A stretch of DNA of 64,000 bases from Chloroflexota bacterium (GTDB lineage: Bacteria; Chloroflexota; Anaerolineae; Anaerolineales; UBA4823). The stretch spans positions 62,001 to 126,000 of the forward strand of contig JAKOUW010000085.1 in assembly GCA_029782365.1 (NCBI GenBank). Direction: 5' to 3'. Positions 56,929 through 64,000 of this stretch are shown piece after piece (within the stretch, counting starts at the first letter, position 1; every line of letters starts with the position of its first letter). The notes beneath the pieces were generated by a model that saw nothing but the letters and a program-made list of their open reading frames with translations, was not told the origin of the DNA and searched no databases. The position numbers and the translations under genes were made by a program.

Positions 56929-59280
56929 ATGAACAGTCAATCTTCGACCGCCAACCAGACCTGGTTGATCATTTTAATATCTGCGGTGATCGTCCTGTTG
57001 ATCCTCAGCGCGGCCTTCGCGCTGATCACCCGAGGCGCCGAAATACTACTTGTGCCGACCAGGACGCCGACTCCCAGCGCCACTGTGACTCCAGTCACCA
57101 CGCCTACGATTACGCCTTCGATCACGCTGACCCCTCGCCCGACCTGGACATTAAGGCCATCGGATACAGCCACCCAAACCTCCACTACCACGATCACCCC
57201 CACTCCAACCCGACCATTTTACGCTACCCTGACATTGGCGCTGCCAAATCGTATTAATGACAAATACATATTGAAAGCTGGCGACCCGCAATCGGCAAAT
57301 CAGGCGGCAGAAATGATGCGCCAGCTCCCAGACCTGTTATATCCCAACCCGGCCAACCGGGCTCAACCCGCTTACCATTCTGCCTTCCAATACGCCCTGT
57401 TCGCTTACCAGGAAGCGCTTCTGCGTTTCCCGGCCGCACCGCAGGCAGATGATTGGCGCTGGGGACTGGCATTCAGCCTGGCGCAAACCGGCAGCTCGAA
57501 AGCCAGCCCGTTATATGCCCGCCTGATCAACAGCGCCATAGAGAATCGCAGCCTGAGAATTGCCGACCTGGCTGGTTGGTTCAAACAGCAGGAGCCAGAA
57601 TTCGACCTGAGTATGCACCAACTCCCCGGCCATCCGGGTTATCTCGGCCTGTACCTGATGGAAATCGAGCCAGGTAATATGTATTTCTGGGTAACCGAGA
57701 CGCCTAACGCGATCAAAATCTATGCGCTGGCGGAGGAGTTTTTGTTCGACACCCAGGTGAAGAGTGTCTTCCTTTATCAGGATTTGAACGGTGATGGCAT
57801 GCCAGAGTTGGTTATCTACCGCCAAACGAAAAATGATAACCGCCTGTATGAACCCGAAATATATGATTTTTCAAGCGGAGAGCCTGTCCGTCAGGCGCTC
57901 GAAAACCGCACCCCATTCGATTTCAAAACTTCATTCGAGGTCAGCCTGGATTGCCCTGGGTGCCAGGGCGAGGCGGGCGACAAATTGCTCCTGCAAGCGA
58001 AAATTCTGCCCGCCTGCCCGTTAATCCTGACCCGCAGCTATGCCTGGGATGGCAGCCGCTACGCGGTGGACATGTTGAGTTTCACTGCTGTTCCCCAGGA
58101 GGCCACGCTGGCCTACTGCGAGACAACTCTGGCTCAGGCTGACTCCTTTTATCCCTTGCAGGCCAGCATGGCAGTTCTCAACGCGCTGGAGCCGTATTGG
58201 CCGCCAAAGCTGGACCTGAAGGGACGCCTGTACCCTGCTGACAGCCTGGACATGCTGCACTTTCGACAGGGCCTTGGGTTGGGTCTGCTTGGTGATACCG
58301 CCGGCATGCGCTCGGTGATGTTTAATCTGCCGGGCGGAGGCGCCTGGCAGGCCGCCGCTCGACCATTTTTACAGGCGCAAAACCCCGGACAGTTGTTCAC
58401 TGCCTGCCAGACTGAACCGGCCTGCAAGCCGCGCCAGGCTTTGGAAGCAATGCTTGAAAAGAATTCGCCGGGATCTGTTGAACAGGCCTTTGCGTTTCTG
58501 TTTAACCAACATATCGGCATGGTTTCGAGCGGGATTTTTGACTTCAACCAGGACGGGCAGAATGAACGCTGGTTCACTCTTAAACTGCGAGCTGGCGAAA
58601 CGCTCGAATTTTGGCTCCTGGTGCAGACCAAGCGTGGGGTGAGATTATTGAATGTCGCCACCGTGGACAATACCCGTCCGCAAATCTACTTCAGCGTGAT
58701 GGACAGCCCATGGCCGACCTTCCAATTCACCGCCGGCCAGGGGTATATCCTCCAATTCACTCCTGACAAAGGCGATGCATCGATCGATTCAGTAGAGGTT
58801 GACCCAACTTTGACCACCTACACACTGGACAACCTGAACGCTGCCCAGCAAAGCCTTTTCAATGGTGTGCCTGCGGCAGCGGTGCGCGACAGGCTGCGCG
58901 GTGTCGTGCGTTCGGGCCGTTTCAACTGCCGGACACACCAGGTTTGCGACCGTTTCTATTATTTGCTCGGCCTGACGTATGAATTGGCTGGTCAGCCTTT
59001 GGAGGCACGCGATACGTACATCCAGTTGTGGTGGGAAAATAAAACCAGCCCTTTCACCACGCTGGCGCGTTTGAAGCTCGGCCTTTTCCCCACCGCCACA
59101 CCCATCCCCCAGGCGACATTAACTTCCACACCCACTGCCACTCCGCAGGCTACCCCAACCATCACCTCAACGCCCAATCCGAACACCACGGCGACTCTGA
59201 CGCCCACCTTTACCGAAACCAGCGAAGCCTACCCGCTGGAATCCTACACACCGACCCCGACGACAAACGGGTATCCATAA
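56929..59280 (+). CDS. membrane-anchored extracytoplasmic protein of unknown function
   Basis: A 783-residue protein with one N-terminal membrane helix (about 11-40), a Thr/Pro linker (44-100), a large globular region (105-725) and a second Thr/Pro tail (735-783). Two short EF-hand-like or FG-GAP-like stretches, YQDLNGDGMPEL (about 284) and FDFNQDGQNERW (about 540), suggest calcium-binding loops in beta repeats. Several Cys pairs may form disulfides. No family recognised; the layout matches other surface proteins of this phylum. It is followed six bases later by the lipM-like gene. Confidence 0.75.
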   Translation: MNSQSSTANQTWLIILISAVIVLLILSAAFALITRGAEILLVPTRTPTPSATVTPVTTPTITPSITLTPRPTWTLRPSDTATQTSTTTITPTPTRPFYATLTLALPNRINDKYILKAGDPQSANQAAEMMRQLPDLLYPNPANRAQPAYHSAFQYALFAYQEALLRFPAAPQADDWRWGLAFSLAQTGSSKASPLYARLINSAIENRSLRIADLAGWFKQQEPEFDLSMHQLPGHPGYLGLYLMEIEPGNMYFWVTETPNAIKIYALAEEFLFDTQVKSVFLYQDLNGDGMPELVIYRQTKNDNRLYEPEIYDFSSGEPVRQALENRTPFDFKTSFEVSLDCPGCQGEAGDKLLLQAKILPACPLILTRSYAWDGSRYAVDMLSFTAVPQEATLAYCETTLAQADSFYPLQASMAVLNALEPYWPPKLDLKGRLYPADSLDMLHFRQGLGLGLLGDTAGMRSVMFNLPGGGAWQAAARPFLQAQNPGQLFTACQTEPACKPRQALEAMLEKNSPGSVEQAFAFLFNQHIGMVSSGIFDFNQDGQNERWFTLKLRAGETLEFWLLVQTKRGVRLLNVATVDNTRPQIYFSVMDSPWPTFQFTAGQGYILQFTPDKGDASIDSVEVDPTLTTYTLDNLNAAQQSLFNGVPAAAVRDRLRGVVRSGRFNCRTHQVCDRFYYLLGLTYELAGQPLEARDTYIQLWWENKTSPFTTLARLKLGLFPTATPIPQATLTSTPTATPQATPTITSTPNPNTTATLTPTFTETSEAYPLESYTPTPTTNGYP

Positions 59281-59285
59281 CATCG

Positions 59286-60137
59286 ATGACCGATCTCTCT
59301 GCTTCCCCATCTTTACCACAGGCCGCCTGGCGCTTGCTCACATCTCCGCCTGCACCTGGCGCATGGAACATGGCGCTCGATGAAGCTCTGCTCGAATCGA
59401 CCGCAGCGGGCCGGCAATTGCCGACCTTGCGCCTGTATGCCTGGCAGCCTGCCTGCCTGTCTCTGGGGTATGCCCAGCCCGCGTCTGATGTGGACTTCGC
59501 TGCTCTCGCTGCCGCCGGCTGGGATTGGGTGCGCCGCCCCACTGGAGGCAGGGCGATCTTACACACGGATGAACTCACCTATTCAGTCACCGGTCCCGCA
59601 GCCGAAGCGCGCCTCGAGGGCAGCGTGCTGGAAAGCTACCGCCGCATATCGGCCGCGCTGCTGGACGCCCTGCACCGCCTGCGCATCCCGGCGGAGGCGC
59701 ATCCCCAATCCATTGCCCCGGAAGGCAGAGACGCCAAAGGTCCGGTGTGCTTCGAGGTGCCTTCCAATTATGAAATTGTGGTGGATGGCAAAAAACTGCT
59801 GGGCAGCGCCCAGGCCAGGCGCTCCGGCGGGGTGCTGCAGCATGGCTCTCTGCCGCTGCAGGGTGATCTGCGGCGCATCACCTGGGCCTTGAAATTTGAC
59901 ACGCAGGCAGAACGCCAGGCGGCTGCCAACCGCCTGCTGCAGCGGGCGCTGACGGCGGAAGATATCTTGGGCAAGGCATTGGATTGGAGCGCGGCTGCGC
60001 GGGCTTTTGCGGATGCTTTTCAAGCAAAGCTCAACATCCAGCTCGAGCCGGCTGAACTTAGTCAGTCCGAATTGCAGCGCGCCGCGGAATTAGCTGAAAC
60101 CAAATACCGCAGCGCCGCCTGGAATTCCCGCGTCTGA
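59286..60137 (+). CDS. lipM: octanoyltransferase LipM-like (lipoate-protein ligase fold)
   Basis: A 283-residue enzyme of the LplA/LipB/BirA fold. RRPTGGRAILH (83-93) is the substrate-binding loop. C155 in PVCFEVPSNYE is at the place of the catalytic Cys of Bacillus LipM. GKKLLGSAQARRSGG...LQHGSL completes the family motif. Its presence argues for octanoyl transfer from octanoyl-ACP to GcvH or E2 rather than ATP-dependent lipoate ligation; the C-terminal accessory domain of LplA is missing. LipA and GcvH genes are not in the window. Confidence 0.8.
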   Translation: MTDLSASPSLPQAAWRLLTSPPAPGAWNMALDEALLESTAAGRQLPTLRLYAWQPACLSLGYAQPASDVDFAALAAAGWDWVRRPTGGRAILHTDELTYSVTGPAAEARLEGSVLESYRRISAALLDALHRLRIPAEAHPQSIAPEGRDAKGPVCFEVPSNYEIVVDGKKLLGSAQARRSGGVLQHGSLPLQGDLRRITWALKFDTQAERQAAANRLLQRALTAEDILGKALDWSAAARAFADAFQAKLNIQLEPAELSQSELQRAAELAETKYRSAAWNSRV

Positions 60138-60159
60138 GGCGTTTCCGCTGCTGGAACGA

Positions 60160-60858
60160 TCAGGGGGTGGGAGTGGGGTGAACGAAAATCACTTCGCTGT
60201 AACCCAGGTTGCGCAGCAGACGGTACATATAATTTTCTGCATTCTGATTGGCCTGTTTCAAGATGCCGTCTTCCAGAGCGGCTTTGCGCACCTCGTCTTC
60301 GGCTGCCTGGCGAGCCGTTGTTTCTAAATTCATATCGCCGTGGGTGAGTAAACCGGTTTCCCGGTTGTAAACATAAGATTTTTCGTTATCCAGGGTTGCG
60401 ATAAACACTTCGGCTTCTGGCAGGTGCACGTAGAGTACCCCCCCCTCTGTCCACATGTCTTTTGGCCCGAGCTTGTCCAAGTCGATCCCGGCGATCACGA
60501 TGCCGTGCGCCACGAACAACAATTTATCGCCGAACAAAGGCCCAAACACACCCTGGCCAGTCTCGGCGGTGATCACTTTTTCTACAGAATATTGGATCGT
60601 CTCCAGGCGCGCCAGGGAGCGCACCTGGTAGATAACCGTCAGTGGGTCGGCGATCACGGTCGGCGTGGGATGGCGCATTTCCGCCACTTGCGTGCCCAGG
60701 CTGGACGTCATATCATTGACCGGTTGGACGGCCTGCTGAACCTGCTGCATGCTTTGGCGGAAAGCCTGGTATACCAGGAAACCCATCGTGGCTATTAGCA
60801 ACAGGATGACAATGACCAACACCCATGTCAGGGCCTGGTTTCTGTTTGTGTCTTGCAT
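60160..60858 (-). CDS. DUF4230 membrane protein
   Basis: A 232-residue protein with one N-terminal membrane helix (about 10-32) and an extracytoplasmic DUF4230 domain (about 68-222), recognisable from VRSLARLETIQYSVEKVI and the YRLLRNLGYSEV ending. Function of the family is unknown. It ends just 22 bases past the lipM-like stop (convergent) and is divergent from the DUF503 gene. Confidence 0.85.
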   Translation of the reverse strand: MQDTNRNQALTWVLVIVILLLIATMGFLVYQAFRQSMQQVQQAVQPVNDMTSSLGTQVAEMRHPTPTVIADPLTVIYQVRSLARLETIQYSVEKVITAETGQGVFGPLFGDKLLFVAHGIVIAGIDLDKLGPKDMWTEGGVLYVHLPEAEVFIATLDNEKSYVYNRETGLLTHGDMNLETTARQAAEDEVRKAALEDGILKQANQNAENYMYRLLRNLGYSEVIFVHPTPTP

Positions 60859-60889
60859 AGCTGTATTATACTGTACTCAGGAGAAACCC

Positions 60890-61174
60890 ATGCCGGTCGG
60901 CTTGCTGCGCTTATCGATCCAGATTCCTGGCTGTTCTTCTCTTAAAGAGAAACGCAGCCGTCTCAAACCGCTGCTGGCGCGTTTGCACCATGAGTTCAAT
61001 ATCTCTGCGGCTGAGCTGGAGGAGATGGATCATTGGCAAGAGGCGGTAATCGCCTGCGCCGTGGTCAGCAACGACAGCGCCCACACCCAACGCTTACTGC
61101 AGCATGTGCTGGTGTGGCTCGAAAATAACTGGCCGGATGTGCTCGTTTTTGACCACCATTTGGAAATATTGTAA
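60890..61174 (+). CDS. DUF503 (YlxP-like) protein
   Basis: A 94-residue protein, GLLRLSIQIPGCSSLKEKRS then a long helix and a hydrophobic strand; this is the DUF503 family pattern. YlxP-type members sit in ribosome or translation-factor operons, but here it is alone. AGGAGA lies six bases before the ATG at 60890. The core LKEKRSRLKPLLARL helix is intact. Confidence 0.88.
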   Translation: MPVGLLRLSIQIPGCSSLKEKRSRLKPLLARLHHEFNISAAELEEMDHWQEAVIACAVVSNDSAHTQRLLQHVLVWLENNWPDVLVFDHHLEIL

Positions 61175-61178
61175 ACCG

Positions 61179-61331
61179 CTCACTTCGCAGGCTTTGAGCA
61201 AATTCCAACCCTCGCTGCACCCAGGTTGAAAGTTCATCTCCCTGTTCAAACCCAACCGGCTCGACCATCAGCCGGCCCTTCATCGGTTTGGCAGTGATGG
61301 CCATTGGCCTGGTATAAGACAATGCGCTCAT
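61179..61331 (-). pseudogene. remnant of a TfoX N-terminal-domain gene (C-terminal end only)
   Basis: In the minus-strand frame from 61331 the segment KPMKGRLMVEPVGFEQGDEL then STWVQRGLEFAQSL matches the last 35-40 residues of TfoX N-domain proteins (GRPMKGYV...LRAWVERGLAFV in relatives). Nothing of the preceding 70 residues is found; the frame is cut by the end of the TPR gene, and the reading continues past the normal family end without a stop. It is most likely a leftover of a deleted gene. Moderate confidence because the match is short. Confidence 0.4.
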
Positions 61332-61351
61332 CTTTTGGATGCGTACGGCTC

Positions 61352-61894
61352 CTATTTGCGGAAGAATGCCATCGGCACCCGCAGCAGCTTGCGAATGAAT
61401 TTTTGGCGCGCGGAGGGATGCGGAATATTCTCAAAGCCTGCCTGCATCGTAGCCAGGGCCTGGAGCTGCTGGCCGCGGCGCAGCTGCAGTTTGGAAAGTG
61501 ACTGCATGACATAACTGCGCGCATCTAAATCTCCGCACTGTTTTAGCAGGTCAGCCGACTGCTCATAAGCCGTCGAGGCGGCCTCGAGCTGATCCAGTGC
61601 TTCAAGCGCTGCAGCCCGGTTGCCAACCGCCAAGCCCAGGCGGCGAATATCGCCAGCCTGGGAAAAAACCTGTTCCACGGTTTCCAGCGCTTGCAAGGCG
61701 GCCTGGGCATCTCCCGCTTGCAGGAGTGCCACACTTGCATCGCTGTGTGCTTCTGCGGCTTGCAGGTCTGCACCGCTGGCTGCATAACCCTGGGCAGCCG
61801 CCAGGAATGAGCGCGCTGCGGCGGAGAAATCGCCTTGCGCATAAGCCTGGCGCGCCTCAGCTGCCAACTGTGCCGGATTATAGACAGTGTTCAT
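61352..61894 (-). CDS. TPR-repeat protein
   Basis: A 180-residue, all-helical Ala/Leu/Gln-rich protein with about four tetratricopeptide units (ARQAYAQGDFSAAARSFLAAA, then ASVALLQAGDAQAALQALE and NRAAALEALDQLEAASTAYE are typical helix pairs). No signal peptide; a basic C-terminal end (RKLLRVPMAFFRK). It lies three bases from the XRE regulator gene, so the two are probably cotranscribed with cpaF. Confidence 0.85.
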   Translation of the reverse strand: MNTVYNPAQLAAEARQAYAQGDFSAAARSFLAAAQGYAASGADLQAAEAHSDASVALLQAGDAQAALQALETVEQVFSQAGDIRRLGLAVGNRAAALEALDQLEAASTAYEQSADLLKQCGDLDARSYVMQSLSKLQLRRGQQLQALATMQAGFENIPHPSARQKFIRKLLRVPMAFFRK

Positions 61895-61897
61895 CTG

Positions 61898-62575
61898 CTA
61901 CAAAGTAATCTCGAGCAGCCCCTCGGCAACAGTGCGCAATTTCTTAACATCCATCTCGCTCAGGCGCCGGGCCAATTCCAAGAAAGGACGGTTGATTGGT
62001 TTGGTGACGAACACCTGTAAATCGGGCGGCAGTTCGTTAAAATCATCGAGAGCTTGCTGCTGGTTAAACCTTACGCCCATAGGGCCGTGCTGATCGCGGT
62101 AGGTGCGCAAGGAAGAGCCAAGGTTTTCAACCAATATTTCCAATTCGGGCAGTGGTATCGAGATTTGGCCCAACTCGTACATATTCACTTTTTCAGCAGA
62201 GATACCGGTGGTATGTTCCATGTCATCCAGGCTGAGTTTGAGCTCAGTCCGGGCTTTGCGCAGCATCACGCCGATCACGCGCTGGCGCAGTCCAAGCACC
62301 AGTTGTTTATCCGAGAGCTTGTTCGCCTCAGCCGATTTTTCGGATAATTCTGACCCCCAAAAATAATCTGCCGGCAGGCCCCAGGTATAAGCCAGCATTT
62401 CCAATTGAGGCAGAGATGGGGAACGTTCGCCCAGCTCGTAAGCCTGGAATTCCTCTGGTGAGACATCAATAATTTGGGCGCTTTCTTCGACAGAATGATG
62501 GACATTCTGACGCGCCGAACGAAGAAGAACACCAAGCTTCTTGGCTTTGATTTTTACTGCTGTTAGATCACTCAT
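61898..62575 (-). CDS. transcriptional regulator with two XRE-type helix-turn-helix domains
   Basis: A 225-residue protein. The first HTH spans about residues 12-68 (GVLLRSARQNVHHSVEESAQI), the second about 96-150 (GVMLRKARTELKLSLDDMEHT). Each ends in the Y/E-L-G-xx-S-x-P-x-L pattern (YELGERSPSLPQLE, YELGQISIPLPELE). The last 70 residues may dimerise. A tandem XRE arrangement is uncommon. It sits between cpaF (15 bases upstream) and the TPR gene. Confidence 0.88.
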   Translation of the reverse strand: MSDLTAVKIKAKKLGVLLRSARQNVHHSVEESAQIIDVSPEEFQAYELGERSPSLPQLEMLAYTWGLPADYFWGSELSEKSAEANKLSDKQLVLGLRQRVIGVMLRKARTELKLSLDDMEHTTGISAEKVNMYELGQISIPLPELEILVENLGSSLRTYRDQHGPMGVRFNQQQALDDFNELPPDLQVFVTKPINRPFLELARRLSEMDVKKLRTVAEGLLEITL

Positions 62576-62590
62576 TTCATACCTCCAAAA

Positions 62591-63925
62591 TTAGCGGCGC
62601 CGGCGGTTTTGGGCCAGGATATCGGCTGCGCTGGCGCCAAAGATCTGTGGGCCGAGCCGGAACCCCGCTGCTTCAAGCCGGTGTGTGAACAGCGGGCGAA
62701 TGCCCGTAGGCCGGTGCTCTCCGACGATTTTTTCATCCGACGAGATGCCTGTTTGCTCGAATTTGAATATATCACTCAACACGATCGTCTCGCCTTCCAT
62801 GCCAGCCACTTCTGTGATGCCGGTCAATTTTCGACTGCCATCCCGCAGGCGGCTGACTTGGATAATCAAATCAACTGCTGAAGCCACCTGCTCACGGATC
62901 ACACGCAAGGGCAAATCCATGCCGGCCATTAAGGTCATGGTTTCTAACCTCGAGAGGGCATCGCGCGGCGAGTTGGCATGCACGGTGGTGAGAGAACCAT
63001 CATGTCCGGTGTTCATAGCCTGCAGCATATCCAGGGTTTCACCGCCGCGGCATTCACCAACCACGATCCGGTCGGGCCGCATGCGCAAGGCGTTGCGCAC
63101 CAGATCGCGCGTGGTCACCAGGCCTTTACCGTCGACATTGCTCGGTTTTGTCTCCAGGCGCACGATGTGTTCCTGGTGAAGCTGGAGCTCTGCCGAGTCT
63201 TCGATGGTGACAATGCGCTGGTCGTTTTGAATAAAACTCGAAAGAGCGTTGAGGAGCGTTGTTTTTCCAGAACCGGTCCCACCGGAAATAACAATGTTCA
63301 AGCGTGCCACCACGCAGGCTTGCAAGAATTCGGCCATGATCGGAGTGATCGCTTTGTATTCGATCAACTGCTCGATGGTCAGCTTAAATTTGCCAAACTT
63401 ACGGATGGTGATGGAAGGACCGTCAATGGCGACTGGCGGCACAACCGCGTTGACGCGTGAGCCGTCCGGCAGACGGGCATCGACGGTGGGATTATCCGAA
63501 TCGACTCGCCTGCCCAAAGGCAAGACGATGCGGTCGATAATGCGCAATACATGGTTATCGTCCTCGAACTGGACGTTTGTCTTGAGCAGCTTGCCTTTTC
63601 GCTCGATATAAACATTTTTCGGGCCGTTCACCATGACTTCCGAAATGGTATCGTCCTCCAACAATCCCTGGATTGGCCCCAGGCCCAAGAGGTCATCAAA
63701 GATATCATGAAAAAGCTGACTGCGTACACTGTCAGGCAGGTTCAGGCGTGTTTGCTGATAGGCATGCACCAGGCTTTCCTGGATCGCCTCGCGCCTTTTT
63801 TCCAGCGGGGGGGCGCTTTGCTCAAGATCCCGTGTCACTGCGCCGATCAGATACGCTCGCAATTTCACCAGGTCAACAGAGGGCTGCTGGGGGGCCGCTG
63901 GCTGCTGTCGAAGCACATTATTCAT
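62591..63925 (-). CDS. cpaF: CpaF/TadA-family secretion ATPase
   Basis: A 444-residue type II/IV secretion ATPase of the Flp/Tad pilus type. N-terminal domain to about residue 195, then Walker [10 protein letters not shown] (215-223), an Asp box (IEDSAELQL), Walker [15 protein letters not shown] and the His box ([16 protein letters not shown]). All ATPase motifs are intact. It powers pilus assembly or secretion at the inner membrane. Other tad genes must lie upstream of the window edge; the overlap with the partial gene at the edge supports an operon. Tail NRRRR is unusual. Confidence 0.93.
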   Translation of the reverse strand: MNNVLRQQPAAPQQPSVDLVKLRAYLIGAVTRDLEQSAPPLEKRREAIQESLVHAYQQTRLNLPDSVRSQLFHDIFDDLLGLGPIQGLLEDDTISEVMVNGPKNVYIERKGKLLKTNVQFEDDNHVLRIIDRIVLPLGRRVDSDNPTVDARLPDGSRVNAVVPPVAIDGPSITIRKFGKFKLTIEQLIEYKAITPIMAEFLQACVVARLNIVISGGTGSGKTTLLNALSSFIQNDQRIVTIEDSAELQLHQEHIVRLETKPSNVDGKGLVTTRDLVRNALRMRPDRIVVGECRGGETLDMLQAMNTGHDGSLTTVHANSPRDALSRLETMTLMAGMDLPLRVIREQVASAVDLIIQVSRLRDGSRKLTGITEVAGMEGETIVLSDIFKFEQTGISSDEKIVGEHRPTGIRPLFTHRLEAAGFRLGPQIFGASAADILAQNRRRR

Positions 63926-64000
63926 GGAGCCTTGACATCGCTTTCATCATCCGGTGTGTAATCGTCATTGACCTTTTCTTGCGGCATGACCCAAACCACC
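63922..64000 (-). CDS. C-terminal end of an upstream gene in the cpaF operon
   Basis: The minus-strand frame entering from the right edge reads 25 residues, [20 protein letters not shown] to a C-terminal DVKAP, and ends with a TGA overlapping the cpaF ATG (ATGA). The acidic tail is not diagnostic. Position suggests a Tad/Flp component such as CpaB/RcpC or CpaE; this is inference. Confidence 0.5.
   Translation of the reverse strand, partial: VVWVMPQEKVNDDYTPDDESDVKAP

Overview
The window reads as a chromosomal stretch of a Chloroflexota bacterium, most likely class Anaerolineae. The clues are the moderate GC content, secreted proteins with long Thr/Pro linkers, a free-standing RRM-type RNA-binding protein, paired DUF58/TgpA-type genes, DUF4230, LipM-type lipoate chemistry and a CpaF/Tad ATPase. 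This placement is inference from gene content; no rRNA or tRNA gene is visible. There is no CRISPR array, insertion sequence or phage gene.

Layout. (1) 1-3.8 kb, minus strand: fmt, lysA, a histidine phosphatase and panE (cut by the window edge) form one tight run. (2) 3.9-5.9 kb: an ArsR-type regulator with its own promoter and operator-like repeats, overlapping an MFS exporter gene. (3) 5.9-11.1 kb: a KdpD/KdpE-like two-component pair, an unknown protein and an APC/KUP-like permease, possibly a potassium system without the Kdp ATPase. (4) 11.2-12.5 kb: a ThuA-fold protein and an RRM protein behind a leader terminator.

(5) 12.6-21.4 kb is the most interesting part. A large BTAD/SARP-type AAA+ regulator is read leftwards. 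To its right is a run of small membrane and envelope-stress genes (lmo0937-like, YtxH, YegS-like kinase, GlsB/YeaQ). Three promoters in this region share the same architecture: two 9-bp half sites TGTGACGCT and TGAGACTCT at 11-bp pitch, exactly 7 bp from a TATACT -10 box. This matches the direct-repeat promoters known for SARP activators. One copy lies in the regulator's own promoter/leader, with divergent overlapping -10 boxes. The same region holds three decayed genes: yihY/brkB, a PAP2 phosphatase and an SPFH/stomatin protein.

(6) 21.5-28.8 kb: zinc ribbon, B12-binding radical SAM protein, nitroreductase, HDAC-fold deacetylase plus O-methyltransferase, PspC, tandem UspA and a MATE-like transporter. 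(7) 28.8-39.8 kb: secreted M12B-like metalloprotease, DUF58 plus TgpA-type transglutaminase, a coiled-coil/propeller protein beside a YegD-like Hsp70, Nudix, A-type Fe-S carrier, SH3 and zinc-ribbon proteins.

(8) 39.8-56.5 kb, all minus strand: a maltodextrin locus. It runs ROK regulator, malE with a C-terminal X25-like starch-binding domain, malF, malG, then a VCBS/ASPIC-di-haem peroxidase fusion, three GH13 enzymes (one a lipoprotein), an esterase and a second sugar-binding lipoprotein. No transport ATPase is present. (9) 56.9-64 kb: unknown TM protein, LipM octanoyltransferase, DUF4230, DUF503, a tfoX remnant, TPR, double-XRE regulator and the CpaF secretion ATPase.
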